Assembly (NCBI GenBank): GCA_963693315.1
Contig: OY856186.1
Coordinates: 376,901,597-376,965,596 of the forward strand
Source of the DNA: Diogma glabrata
Taxonomy: Eukaryota > Arthropoda > Insecta > Diptera > Cylindrotomidae
Direction of reading: 5' to 3'
Length of the DNA: 64,000 bases
Of the stretch, positions 12,696 through 25,375 are shown piece after piece (position 1 is the stretch's first letter; each line of letters starts with the position of its first letter). Under the pieces are notes generated by a model, which was not told where the DNA came from, did not search any database, and saw only the letters and a list, made by a program, of their open reading frames with translations. Made by a program: the position numbers and the translations under genes.

Positions 12696-13289
12696 GTATC
12701 TCAGATACCAACACCAGGCTTGATTTAATGGTTGATTTCCAACAACAGCTAACCTTGTGAAATGCAACATTCAGTACCGTCAACCATAAAATATGGAATA
12801 AATTGAGACAATTGGCTTGATTGTGGTAATAACGTTCACTCAAAACATTTTCTCGATCTTTGGCATTGATTTTGCTCCATATTAGAATATGATAGATTAG
12901 ATGGTACGCAAACATACAGTTATCCCTACAACGCCACTTAACAGTGAGTTAATAGCCGTACTTTGTATGTTGAAAAGTCACTCCAACTTTGTAGAACGAC
13001 CAAGGATTAATTCAAAAAACATTTGATTGCATTCTTACAAGACTATGCTTTGTTAAGTGGCGTTGTAGGGATAACTGTATGCTTGCTACCATCTAATCTA
13101 TCATATTCTAATATGGAGCAAAATCAATGCCAAAGATCGAGAAAATGTGAACATCATTACTACAATCAAGCCAATTGTCTCAATTTATTCAATATTTTAA
13201 GATGGACGGTGCTGAATGTTGCATTTCACAAGGTTAGCTGTTGTTGAAAATCAACAATTAAATCAACCCTGGTGTTGGTACCTGAGATA
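12696..13289. repeat. Inverted repeat, about 240-bp arms, 107-bp spacer
   Basis: Arms lie at 12696-12943 and 13051-13289. Matching landmarks are GTTATCCCTACAACGCCACT with AGTGGCGTTGTAGGGATAAC, and TACCAACACCAGG with CCTGGTGTTGGTA. The open frames in both arms are the same sequence read from opposite sides and show no protein family. It could be a foldback element or an inverted duplication. Confidence 0.75.
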
Positions 13290-14475
13290 ATTAACAAATC
13301 TCGTATCTTACCGAGAACTTAAAAATAACGGCGGCTAGTAGAGAGACGATGTTATGCAGGATCTAGAAACCCTTTTGTTTCCAAGAAAGCTTGGTTTAAG
13401 AAAAATTTGGTGGAGAGAAATGGAATAAACATCTTAAGCATATTTGTTCCCAAAATGCTGTTGCATGTTCCATCCATCCCTGTATGATGGTAAAACTTGA
13501 TTTTCCTGTTTGGTTTTTGATATGATTACACAACGCTTCCTCATTTTTGTATAACTATCATTGGTTTTATTTGATCATAAATTTGCATTAAATTCAATAG
13601 GTTGTAATAATTGCTCCATTTGCAATGAATGATGGAAAAGCTTAATATTCTTGATTTTGGATTAAATTTTATAAATATCAGAGAAGAGAAGGTAACTAAT
13701 GTCTTCGAATTAAACTAAGTGTCCGTGATTTGTATAGTAAGTATATTGCTTGTAACAAAACATTTGGCAGCAAATAAAAAATTGCCGTTTATTTACTGAC
13801 AACACACAGATGAACGAGATGGACTTTCAAGTTAAGAACCTACGATATTTTTAGAAAAAGCATTCGGATCGCACTGTCACGTTTTTCGATGAGATAAGAT
13901 AAACGATTCAATGCAGTGGATGAAATTTGGGAAACAGTTTGTTTGATATTTGAATCGCAAATTTCGAAAAGGGCTCAACTCGGATTTTTTTCAATGTTGA
14001 CTTTTTCGCTTTTATGTACAAATGTAGACCGATGTTTTATGAGCGAGAAGGTCTCATATCTGGTTTTTATAGTTGAAAAAAATATGACGTTGGAATATGG
14101 TTTTAACAATCTGTTAAGCAAAAACCATATTCTAAAATAGTAATTCACTTATTATTTGATATTTTTGGTTTAATTGATGTTCATAGTTTTGCCAAAGATC
14201 AGAATAATACAAATCTTTAGTATTGATACTGTAAGAACCTAAAATCAATTGCAAACAACATTATTTTCAGTGGAAGCGTTGGTTGTAAGGAGTAGAGCAG
14301 CCGGTAAATTAAATTTAAAAATTAGAATTAAAAAGAAACCTATAATAAAATAATAAAAATATTTTTTTAATAAAACACATTCTTTCATAATGCCGCTTTA
14401 TTATTAAAACCATCTAAGTCATTGGATCAATTTCGAAAAGGATCCCCATCTCATTAAACTGTAACATAAGTTTTC
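13290..14475. other. AT-rich stretch, nothing recognised
   Basis: No gene, RNA or repeat could be supported. The 74-residue frame at 13916-14140 has no family resemblance that I can see. Confidence 0.45.
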
Positions 14476-14680
14476 CCCGACACTAGAGTTTCCATTTCCC
14501 GGCCGTTTTTCAAATTCCAGGATACGCGAATTAATAATTTCTTAATCTCGGGAATCCTGGAATTCCCGGGAAATATATTAAATTTAAAACCTATTATAAA
14601 ATAACATTTTTTTTTCGATTTTGTATTGAAATTTCATTAAAACCTTAACGGATTTTTTGATTTTAAAGCAATAATGGATA

Positions 14681-15120
14681 CTAGGAGGGCCCGGTGTGCT
14701 TCGCTACGCTTATAAATAAAGTTTTTGCGTAGACATTTTGTTGACGTAGAAGCAATGATTTCAAAAAGTGGTAATGAGAAATGCCACCATATAATTTTTA
14801 ATTTTTCTTTTTAAATATATGAATGAAAAATAATCAGAACTCAAGCTGATCAGTTTGGATATATGAAATATTAGCGATCACATAAGTTAGAGATCAAATA
14901 AGCTTACTTGAAAACTTATTTGATTGCTAATTTTTCATATTTCCGAACTGGTCAGCTAGAGTTCTGATTAGATTTCTTTCATATATTTGAAAAGAAAAAT
15001 TAAAAATTATATGCTAGCATTTCTCATTACCACTTTTTGAAATCATTGCTTGTACGTCAACAAAATATCTACGCAAAAAGTTTATTTATAACCGTAGCGA
15101 AGAACACTGGGCCCTCCTAG
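14681..15120. mobile_element. Palindromic double Helitron 3' end
   Basis: On the minus strand the left edge ends CTAG/T, and on the plus strand the right edge ends CTCCTAG/T. The two halves of about 215 bp are inverted copies of the Helitron 3' end also seen at 5070-5284 and 6138-6350. Shared text includes TTTCAAAAAGTGGTAATGAG and a TTGACGTA-like block. The whole 440 bp is a near-palindrome with no internal 5' end. Confidence 0.75.
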
Positions 15121-15434
15121 TATCTATTATCAAGAGATGCATCACGTACATCAACACTCATACCATTATCACGTCGACGATACAAAGGATAACAATTCAC
15201 AGATTCTTTAGTATTTTCAGAAAAAGGTTTTGAAAAATTCTTACTACATATACTATCTCTCATACAAACAGAATTGGGATTTAGAGCACCACATGGTCCA
15301 TGCATCATATGACGTTTCACATATTCATGTAATTTAGGAAAAAGAATGGGATCAGAGATTTCAGTACATACAAATTTATTAATCATTTCATTTCCATCAA
15401 TTCTATCTTCATCTGACAAATTTAACAAACACAT
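15121..15434 (-). pseudogene. Helitron Rep/helicase fragment, interrupted
   Basis: About 100 residues with strong Helitron strings survive: NKFVCTEISDP, FPKLHEYV, MHGPCGALNPNSVCM, CSKNFSKPF and YPLYRRRDNG, then LDNR. In intact Helitron proteins the LDNR block is followed by W-VPYN-type text. Here it is cut exactly at the border of the palindromic Helitron end at 15120, and no continuation is visible left of 14681. The upstream part is also lost. It is from a different, more coding-rich Helitron than the copies at 1-9.4 kb. Confidence 0.8.
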
Positions 15435-15717
15435 CAGGCAGGAATTAAAGCACCAGTACGATGATAAAAAATATTATGAATTTTAAAATGATAAATACCA
15501 CGTGCAATTCATTTCTTCATTCACAACATTCATTTCACCATTAACACCATTTATGACACCATTCATTTATGAAGAAAAAACAGAACAAAATTTTCACATT
15601 CATTCACTTCAATGTGCATAAGAAGACTAAAAAATTAGTGAAGGAATTGTAATTTGGTAAATTTGGTAAATAAACTTATAAATTACATAAGCATTTATTA
15701 TTGTCTGTATAAAATCT

Positions 15718-16152
15718 CTACTTACCTAACTCCTTACCTAACTCCTTACCTTACCTAACTCTTTACCTTCCCTAACTCCTTACCTTACCCAACTCCTTTT
15801 TTACTTAACAGCTTCCCTAACTACTTACCTAACTCCTAACCTTACCTAACTCCTTACCTTACCTAACTACTTACCTAACTAGTAGCCTAGCTCCTTGCTT
15901 TACCTAAATACTTACCTAACTACTTACCTAACTACTTACCTAACTCCTTACCCAACTCCTTACCTAACTCCTTACCTTACCTAACTCCTTACCTTACCTC
16001 ACTCCTTACCTTACCTAACAACTTACTTAACTACTTACCTAACTCCTTACCTTACTTAACTGCTTACCTTACCTAGTTCCTCACCTTACCTACCTCCCAA
16101 CCTTACCTAACTCCTTACCTCACCTAACTACTCACCTAACTACTTACCTACT
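15718..16152. repeat. Minisatellite, degenerate CCTTACCTAACT units
   Basis: About 430 bp are made of variants of TTACCTAACTCC and TTACCTAACTAC in direct tandem. It contains CCTAAC but not a clean CCTAA pentamer array, so it is not called telomeric. Confidence 0.85.
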
Positions 16153-16347
16153 TTATTTAAAAAATCAATATAGGGTCTGCGTTGAACCCCGAACTTTTCT
16201 CCCAACGAACTACATCGACAAAGACAACGAAACGTTTTTTTTGTTCTAGCTAAAATACATTTTACATATTATGCTTAATATATTCTTTTCAGATAATTCA
16301 GTTTTTTCAGTCAAATTGAACACGGCTATTATGAAATATTTCTCTAT

Positions 16348-16495
16348 AGCAGGCTACAGACCTACAATCAATTTGTCAATCAATTCGAAAACGAAAATAA
16401 TCGAAATAAAATTTAGTGTAAAAATCCCTAAATTTTATTTCGTTTATTTTCGTTTTCAATTGATTGACAAATTGATTGAACGTCTGTAGCCTGCT
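16348..16495. repeat. 148-bp near-perfect hairpin
   Basis: The left arm begins AGCAGGCTACAGAC and the right arm ends GTCTGTAGCCTGCT. The arms pair over about 65 bases (for example CAATTTGTCAATCAATT with AATTGATTGACAAATTG) around a roughly 15-base loop. TAT stands on both outer sides. It could be a miniature inverted-repeat element or a small-RNA precursor. Confidence 0.8.
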
Positions 16496-17859
16496 TATCT
16501 TGTTTTGCACAGAAAGAACAAATCAATTTTATGAATTATTTCTGTAATTTCTAATCAATAAAAAATATTTAAAACAAAGAAAAATAATAATAAAATCAAA
16601 GAAAATCAAAGAAAAATAATAATAATAAAAAAACAAAGAAAAATAATACGTTTATCCTCTCCGAAATCAATGCATAAACTAAATTGAAATTTAAAAAGAA
16701 AATATAAAACACTAAATAATAATAACAAAAAACATTTCATATTGTATAGCGGGGTCGTTAAATTCAAAAATACATTTTAATTCGTCTATAACTTTTTTAT
16801 TTATGATCCGATTTGTGTAAAAAATCTTTAAAATCTAAGTTACACTAATATCAGTTAGCAGTGAAAATTTGAAATGAATCCATCTGCGAATAAAAAAGCA
16901 TTAGGCTCCAAAAAGTTTTTTCTAGCGTATTAATATATAAGATCAAAAACTGTATAAAACTTGATTTATTAAATTATCATTCATATAAGGGAATAAAATA
17001 ATTTATATTTTCAGTAGATCTTAACCTTTTAGAAGTCGCGGCCATTTATGCGATGATATATTTTGATGACAATAAGTAATTGATAATTTGTAAATAAATC
17101 AAAGCAGAATCTAAATCGTATTCGCAAATAAATTTTACTGCATTTACTACAAATTAAGGGTTTCAAAATTGAACCCTCTTGTAATATAGATTTGCAAATG
17201 TGCTTTGATCCACTATTCTTACTGCTATATTAACAGCCGTGTCCAAACAACTCAGTGAGAGAAGTGGAGCAAGACAGTAATGCCATGTTTATCGATAACA
17301 AATAACAAAACTTGTGCATAAGCCTATACGAAAACAATTTACAAGAAATATCTACTTTTATGTGTAAAATGTACAGTGAGTGATTACGTATAATATACTT
17401 ATTTTTAAATATTGGTTTTATTTCACACCTGAGACTGCGTTCCATTTGCTGCCAAATTTCTCATAACCTGCTAACCCGATAAAGCCAACTGTTCTTATTT
17501 GACTAAATTAGTATCTTTCTTTTAAAATAATAAATAAATGTATGCTTTAAACAAAATCTGAAAATCATATTTAATAATTTAAATTCAAATTGAGCGATGT
17601 TGTGAATTAAAATTGTGCCATTTTGTGTTTTGGATGTCTATCAGAAGCTCGAAAACTAGTTTGAATTCTTGATGAAATTAATAGAAATTCGTTCTTCTGA
17701 AAGATTGGAAGGAAAAAGAATTGCCATATCAATGTATCTATGGTTTTTGAAAAAAGTATCGATACTTACCAACGAAACGATGTAATTTTACTTGATACAT
17801 CGATATTAAATTCGAAGTTACTTACTCTTGTCCTCTAGTTTCTTGCCTGAGCCCCAAAT

Positions 17860-18410
17860 ACTAATTTCAGCATCACCATTGCATTGCGTACCCTCAATTT
17901 ATCCAAAATTGGTACCCATAATATATTTTCGGCTCTCAGCCCAAACTCCCACCCTCTAGTGACACCCTTATATTTTTGATCCCAATTTAAACATCACTGT
18001 TGGATTCAGCGTCCACAAGTATGTTGAAATCAATAATAATGACGATAATTTTGATACTATTCATGACCAGACCCCCAACCCCCACCCTTAATTTAACTAC
18101 CCTCAGTCCAGTCAACATTTTTACCATCACCATTAAACTCACCATTCTCGATTATGTAAAATCGATAATAATGCAATAATTTCGATACTTTATATAACCG
18201 ACCCCCCAACCCCCCCACCTATTATTGGACTACCTGGAGTCCCACCCCAATTTTTATTATGACGACAATTTCGATATTTTTTATAACCAACCCCTCAACC
18301 TTCACCCCTTTTTGGACTACCCCGAGTCCGGCCCCCATTTTTATCATCATCATTGAACTCAGCATCCCCGATTATATTGAAATCGACACCAAACATGACA
18401 TGCAAAATAA
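17860..18410. repeat. Imperfect tandem units of about 125 bp, C-rich
   Basis: Roughly four diverged units each contain an ACCCCCCAACCCCCACC-like block, ACTACCC-GAGTCC, then ATTTTTATCATCA and a GATTATATTGAAATCGA-like block. GC content is clearly above the surroundings. Family not identified. Confidence 0.6.
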
Positions 18411-18859
18411 ATATTTCTTTCTACGATAAGGGTACCCTTTTGGGAGTAAAAAATGGTTATGTCACCGAACAATGGGTCATATGGGGGATTGTATTTGTTA
18501 TGAAATTCTGATTCTAACGATACCCCACATGACATATTTTACTCATTTAATGTGGCAACCCCACCCACGGGGTTGGTTGGGGGTGGTTGTGCAAACCAGC
18601 TTTTGGACCCAAAGTTGCGCCGGTCTGAACAAAAGATAATGGTGCCATTAAATTTTTTTTATCTCTTCCCATTTATTTTATATATACTTTTATATGCTAA
18701 AACTTAAAGAGTGTGTAAAGGGGTGGGGGTGGGTCGTACAACCCCAATCTCATAAATTTTTCGAGCGATGGCCAAGCCCGATCGATTGATACCAAATTTG
18801 TAAAATAAATTTTGAAAACTTCCGCGACTGCCCGATTCCTACCACCTAGCCGAAGCCCG

Positions 18860-19089
18860 AAGCCTACCACAATTTGTAAACTATTTGCATTTAATTTATA
18901 ATTAGTAGTTCATTTTTTCAAGTAATTATATGCGTTTGGGCATTAAAACAAAGTCGTAGAAAAAGTATATAACAAATCTCGAGTTGTAAAGCATTTTCCA
19001 TGCTCGTGAAGATATTGCACTCGACGCTACGCGTCTCGTGCGCAATATTTTCTCATGTAAAATGCTATTTACAACTCTAGATATGTAAT
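18860..19089. repeat. Dispersed 230-bp repeat with CG-rich palindrome, copy 1
   Basis: This is nearly identical to 30015-30249 in the same orientation, from AAGCCTACCACAATTTG to CTCTAGATATGTAAT. The middle holds a foldback of AGCATTTT with AAAATGCT around the core GACGCTACGCGTC. Both copies sit inside hAT-type elements. Confidence 0.85.
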
Positions 19090-19886
19090 ATACTATTATA
19101 TATTTATGTTATCTTTTTGTTTACATATTTAATACATCCGAATTATTGATTCTTTGGCCTTTTGAATTAAGCAATCATAGAAAGTTTTTGCTACCTGATT
19201 TATTTATGAAATATCTTACAACCCTTCCTTCATTGTTAAAAAAGAAGTAATGATAGTGTTCACTCGTCCAATATGATCAAAAATATCGTGATATTTCACA
19301 TAATATGTCAAACTGGACCGGAAAAAATAATCGATTATACGCCAAACTTTATAGATCACTTTTATTTAATTATAATTAAACTATATGGGATTTCCCGGGA
19401 AATTAATAAAAATTCCGGGAATCGCTATTAAGTAAAATAGCTAATTTCCCGGGAACTCCCGCCCGGGAAATCCCGGGATGGAAACTCTACCCGACACACT
19501 TTAATTCAAAGGAACTATTTTAGTATGTACTGATGCAACACAACTATTAGCAGTTTTTTGTATCTCCTGTAAAATTTCAAATATCCGAGATGACCCATTT
19601 TCGAAATATGCGATTCATTTGTTTCTATTGACTTGAATGGTTGCCAATATTTTAGCCCTTGTTTGTCTAGTTTCTCGGCATATCCAATCCTTGTTTGAGT
19701 TTGGTGTTGTTTGCAAATCGTAAACAAAGTGCTGACATGTGAAGTAGCTTTTTAAAGTTCAAATACAAACCTACCAGGTAATTATGATCATCAGGTTTTT
19801 TCATTATTAAAAGATTTTGCGATTTCAACATTTCCGAGCTCGTCAGGGTTAAATCAGGGTTCGTCAGGGTTAAATAAAAAAGATGG

Positions 19887-20988
19887 TCAATTCCACCGTA
19901 AATCACATGCCTTTAATTCTGACGGCAATAAACCTCGTGACATAAGACCACATGACCACATTTTAGGATTGGTATATTCTTTAATTTGTGACACTAGATT
20001 GGCAACAAAGGTTGAATATTTTGAAGGACATGAATTTATGTGATACAGCATTATTTCTGAGTCTGGCCAAAGCATTACCTTGTTAAATTCGATTTCCATA
20101 GAATCCTTGACTTTTGCATATAATTGAGGTAAAAGTAATGTGTTCCGCGTTAAGGGTGTTGTTTTTGATTTGGAGCACAGAAATTGACATTTTATTACCG
20201 TCATTTTTAATGCCACATATTACAGCAACCAAATCCCATTTCAGAAGCGGCACCAAAACCGTGCAGTTCCACTTTACTTATTTCTTCGAATGGACAAACG
20301 CATCTAGGTATTTCAATAGATTGTTATGATTGTAATTCCACTACAAACATAGACCATTCCGATTATAACGAGTGTGAAAAAAGGTGCATATGGGAACAAT
20401 CTCCGAAGAATTTGAGCTCATTTTGCTGAGTTCAAAGCTGCCCCTAGCTAACAATGCAATTAAAATTGGTATTGATCAGCTTTGTTTTTTGAGCATCATC
20501 AGCTCCAGAAGCGAAATCATTGACGTAAAATCGTTCAGTAATATAAATGAATCAACTAGAAAATCTTAATATTAGTCTAACGTTAAAAGTTTTAAGGTTC
20601 TTATTGTTAAGAACGGGGAATTTGTTGTGCCGTAAGTGTCAGTGTTTAATTGAAACACGGAAACGTCATCTCCGGACACATTTTGTCAGAGAGTTTGTTG
20701 AAGTGATCTATCAAAATTATGGATATTGATTTGCCAGTACGTTTTGGCAATGTCTCCAGACAAAACAAATCTAAATTTTGTAAAACGAAGTATAATTGAT
20801 AATAAATCGGGTTGAATTGTTGGTCCATTCATCAAACAATCATTGAGACAGATTCTACTCGACGTCTTAGATGACGTATAGCAAACCACTCTTAAGTTAG
20901 TAGTGGAACTACTCTCACGACAAACGCCATGATCTGGCATAAAATAAGAGATATTTAATCTGGTTTGATTTGGATCAACAAGTCTCAT
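19887..20988 (-). pseudogene. BEL/Pao retrotransposon pol remnant (RT, RNase H region)
   Basis: Minus-strand frames read YFMPDHGVCRESSSTTNLRV and SSRICLNDCLMNGP, then GDIAKTYWQINIHNFDRS. Further on come ERFYVNDFASGADD, IPRCV, ELHGFGAASE, LCSKSK and VMLWPDSEIML. This is the usual BEL/Pao order of RT, Pao-specific (A17) and RNase H regions. Stops, frameshifts and deletions break it, and the RT catalytic YVDD reads YVND, so it is inactive. Confidence 0.8.
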
Positions 20989-20999
20989 ATAACCAAGAG

Positions 21000-22400
21000 A
21001 TAAATATTCGTTGATAAGTTTTACAAAGTGTTTTTTTAATTTTGAGAGATATATTTTAGTTATTTTCCTGATGATGAAATTGTCTCAATGCAGTCTTATT
21101 CTTATAGTAGTTACCGAGTTGACGAATGTCATTTTTAAAAGAAAGATCGACACTATATCTTCAACTAGACTTATGTTTAACGTTCTCTATGTAATGTTAT
21201 TCACATAATTTTTCTTCTATCGAGAAATTATTTTTATTACTGACTTCTTCAAATACAACTTGTTATGAGGATGTTTTATCAGTTGTGACTGTGATTTCTA
21301 CGTTTACACCCAACAGTTTTATTCATAATTGATAGATGTAGATAACGAACGCATTATTTTCGATGTTTGTTATAATTACAAATAAGAGAATCCGACCGAT
21401 GAAATGAGGAGTTGAGATTAAAATGTTGATGGGTTGTCAAGATAATAGTAATGAGTGGGCATAAAAATATCATCAAGAGTAAATGTCTTGTTGATTAAGA
21501 AAAACACATTTGAAATTAAAACTCATAATTATTAGTCATATTTAATTTATTATAATTATAATCGATCGTAATATACTAGTATATCTTAATATCATCTCAC
21601 AAAATAGTAAAATTAATTTAAATAGTAAAAGTTGTGAGAGAAGAAAAAAGTAAATTTATGTTGTGTTTGTAATATAAATAGCAAAAAGAAAAATTAGTTA
21701 AATTTATAAAAAAACAAGTTGAAGGAACCAAATCATAACCTGAACAATTTGTGGTGTCGTTTTATTTTTATTATTTTTGTTGGAGTGGCTAGATGTAAAC
21801 TATGTAGTAAAAGAAAACTAAAAATGTCACCCATTACTAATAGACTATTATTTAAATTAAACATCTGTAATGTGAAAACTACTTAAACAAATGTTTTTGA
21901 TGGCTTTTGTTACAAAAAAAAATTGTGTTGCTGTATTTAACCTCACAAAATATATATTTATATAAATTTATAATATATTTATCTTGAAAAATTAAAACAA
22001 AAGTTTTCAATTATAATTATGGAATATGGGAAGATGAGCGGCTAAGTTCAAAGGAATGAGGAGTGGGATTCGTATTACTTCTGGGTGAGTTTGTGTAGAT
22101 ATAATTTCTTATATTTGTTTTGTGCACATGTGATCTTATATATTATGTGTCTTAACTGAATTCAATATAATAATGGGGTGTTCGTGACGGTCGTGGCTTC
22201 TTCAACGATGGGGTCGCCAAAGTCTATTCTTTTATCCTTTGTGTTCTCTTTTTGATCCGTTTTTGTTTAAGCTACATGCGCACTCTGTTTATTTGTGCTG
22301 GGGCGGCAGGCACACTTCTTAAAACCAACATGCGGAGCCAGGTCAAAGCTATCACCCTCGCTAGGTGCGCGGCCTGCCTCTACTGATCCATTGGTGTTTC
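21000..22400. other. AT-rich stretch inside the BEL/Pao region
   Basis: No gene is recognised. The region lies between the protease and RT remnants of the BEL/Pao element and may contain a later insertion or deleted pol sequence. No LTR pair was found by eye. Confidence 0.4.
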
Positions 22401-22403
22401 CAA

Positions 22404-22707
22404 TGGGCCCAGTTCTCCATTCCAAACTGGCATACGTTTTTGGTTACAAAATTATTAAATCCAATAAAACCTGAGCCCTCGTGCGTAAAGCTGTTGCACA
22501 TTTTACAGTTGTAGCTAACAAAATTTGATTTGTATAGGACTGAACCCAATAAGTAGTTGTAGTTTTATTTAAATTACCCAACGTATCAGGTTCATTCAGC
22601 GACACTGCAGTGTTGGGTACTGTTGGGTGAGGTACATAACTGCGGCAACCTGACGCTTGAGAAAGACTTTCTAAATTTAATGAATCAATTATTTTCATTG
22701 GGTTCAT
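22404..22707 (-). pseudogene. BEL/Pao aspartic-protease region remnant
   Basis: The minus-strand frame gives QILLATTVKCATALRTRAQV followed by LLDL. In the overlapping frame it gives FVTKNVCQ. This resembles the BEL/Pao retropepsin segment, where ILLATA... and a R-LLDSGSQ motif precede FIT-N-C. The catalytic D-S-G is not intact. Its position about 1.4 kb upstream of the RT remnant on the same strand fits one decayed element. Confidence 0.6.
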
Positions 22708-23031
22708 TGGTACACATTTGGTTTATGCACAGCAGCATTACTTGCACTATTTAATTTGGATGTCCTATAAACATTTTTGCTGCAATGCATCTATTATGCA
22801 TGCGTTTGCTTATTTTGCAACTAGACTCGGTGCAATTAAAACCACAATGTTTTTAAAAACAATTACGGCACAACTTTTCCTTTATTATTCGCTCGTTTTG
22901 TTGTGACCAATTTAACTTTTCAAAGATATTGCACTTAAAAATTAATTGATTCTCAATTACAATAATAGCAAGAAAAACAATTATCCGTTACGATAGAAGA
23001 GCGACTAATGATAGAGACTCGTTTGTTTATA

Positions 23032-23244
23032 TTATTTATTAATCAGGTTTTCATCGAATGTTCGATTATTGTATATTCGATGTCGCTTCAAGAAGACGAA
23101 AGTGATTTGACAGGATATGTCCTTGACTTTCTTTACGATCAAGAGCCTATCATCAGGTTTTTTAGTTCCTCGTAATTTAATCGACGTTATGTAACAATGT
23201 TCTACGGCAGTTTTCAATGTCTTAAGACCATTATAATATTTCAA
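23032..23244 (-). pseudogene. Possible BEL/Pao gag remnant
   Basis: A 70-residue frame includes ALKTLKTAVEH-like text (here GLKTLKTAVEHCYI), then KKPDDRLLIVKKVKD. BEL gag proteins have a similar L..L-.-I-H...L..L-----DD-LLV.-V.DKL block. Position and strand fit the remnant downstream. The match is weak and rests on memory of the family. Confidence 0.35.
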
Positions 23245-23249
23245 AAACG

Positions 23250-25375
23250 TGTTTGCAAAGATCTTGCGTTATTATCATGTTTTACCGGTTGAAGGTTATA
23301 TATTTGCTTTATAATTAAAACCTTCGTTCACGACTCGTCCTCAAAATGATTTAAAATGGATTTCTTAACTTGTCGATAATTTTCTCGAGCAGCTTAAAGA
23401 TTTTCAACTAAATGATTTGCTTTTCCTTTATTAGTCATGTCTTCAGACACCAAAATTTGTTCACGTGTTGTATTGTTTTGTTTTAGTGCACGACATTCAA
23501 CTTGTTTTCATTTTTTAGGTGGTTGTTAAAATATGTTGCACGACTTTTTATGCCACCTTGTGACTTTTTAAAATATTGTTTGTCCTTGGTAGATATTTTA
23601 CACACAACTCCGCTCAACTCAAAATAAATATAAAAAAATCTAATTACCTAAGTGACAAATTGTTATAATGATTGATGTTCAGTTTTGATGAATTCAATTC
23701 CATTTATGTTGCATTTAAAATAATAATAACGATGAACTGCTTCGATTGATGTGATTTATAACAAAACTGACAAAACTGCTTCAATTGATGTAACATTTAC
23801 AATAATACTGTCAAAACTTCTTCAAATTAATATAACATCTATAATAATGATGAACTGCCATTTATGTGAACCATTAATGTGAATGCTACCGCTAATACAA
23901 GCCAAAAGCAATAAATCTACTTATTTTAAACAAATAAAATGGCGATGAGATATAATTCACTGCATGTACGGCGATGCTTTGAACACACCAAAATGTCGTA
24001 CTGAATTTTCTGTTTTGTAATCCGGCTCGAAGGACCATCATTTTTATGTGTTTTACTCACCAGTGGATTATATTTCAATAATTATAATTTTCACACCATT
24101 AAATTTTATTTAGTTTTACACATTAAAATTCTTTCTTTATTTATATTTTCAATTTCTTCTTTTCTTTTTTATTTGAATAGCCAGCGTAACATAGATTATA
24201 GTATATATTTATAGCAAGACATATAAATTGTTTTAAGTGCGATGCAATACTCATCCAAAATTTGATTAGAATATTTTAATTTGTTTTAGTTGATTAATTA
24301 AATTTTTGATTGAATCAAAGATTAAATTTATTAAACTTTTTTAAAATTATCTATAGTTAATTAATAGCCACATTTTTTTGTCAAATTTAATACAATTTTA
24401 ATTAAATTTTTAAGTTGAACTTTAAAAGTATTTGAGGGCTAACGTCATAATGGCATTTGTAAATAAGGCGGCCTTCGCCATTTTTTTAACGATACAATTT
24501 AAATGAAAAAAAAATCAAGAGTCAAAAATTTAAATATTAGAGTATTAGACTAATAATATATAAAAAAACATATAAAACAATATTAATATTATATATTAAA
24601 ACATGAAAACATGAACAACAAAAAAATATTAAAAAGTACAATAACTTTTTTATATCACTAAAATTAATTATTCAAAGAGCCCGTTTGTTTTTTGTGTAGT
24701 TTTCATTATCTTCACTAAAAAATTTCTATTGCACATAATTTTAGATAAAATTTATCTATTTAACATTACAAAAGTAATATTATTTCATAAAATGTTAAAT
24801 GAAACCAGTTATTTTATATAATATAAAACTACTTTTGCATTCTCCATATTTTTTACTTTTTGCTTATAAGCATTAAATAAATTTTGTTTCGCTTTGTTCT
24901 TAAGATTCGTGAAAACAGCGTGCTAAGCCATGTATTATTCCCAATTTTGTGCATCAGGGATTTTATTCAAAATTGTTTCACGGGTTAAATTGTTGACTAA
25001 AAATCAATTTTTTATTCGCCTACATATTAAAGTGTTACTTTATTACTGTGATTTGCGTCTTCAAAGTATCACTTTTCAACTATTTATTTTGTTGTCATAG
25101 CTACGCCCAAAAAAGTAAAAAGCATTTGTATTTGTTTAAATTCTATGAAAAATAAATTTTTTTATCAAAGCAACCCTCAAATTCAAAATTTAATTATCCA
25201 ATTAAAATAGTTGTTATCATTTGTTGTCATAGCTACACAATAATTTGGAAAAAATAATAAATATTTTGTCACGGTTACTTGTTCCACATATTTTTATTAA
25301 AATTTATGAAAATTTATAATTTTAATTTAGAATAAACAATTTTTCTTAAAATATTTTGCTTGTGGCGAATAAAAA
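23250..25375. other. AT-rich stretch, nothing recognised
   Basis: No gene or strong repeat could be supported, only low-complexity A/T runs and short open frames. Confidence 0.5.

Larger units (their letters stand above)
14484..19489. mobile_element. hAT-type element, 5.0 kb, 8-bp target duplication
   Basis: The termini are TAGAGTTTCCATTTCCCGG on the left and ATGGAAACTCTA on the right, both followed inward by repeated CCCGGGAA-type blocks. CCCGACAC stands on each side (14476-14483 and 19490-19497), a perfect 8-bp duplication, which is the hAT hallmark. No hAT transposase survives. The inside is a patchwork of a palindromic Helitron end, a Helitron coding scrap, a minisatellite, a 148-bp hairpin, roughly 125-bp tandem units and a 230-bp dispersed repeat. 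The nested material is therefore younger than the hAT insertion or was carried by it. Confidence 0.85.

Noticed and set aside
12586..13247. 109- and 74-residue frames sharing sequence
   Set aside because: They lie in the two arms of one inverted repeat and have no recognisable domain.
15718..16152. Telomeric repeat array
   Set aside because: Units are longer than five bases and degenerate; a clean CCTAA array is not present.
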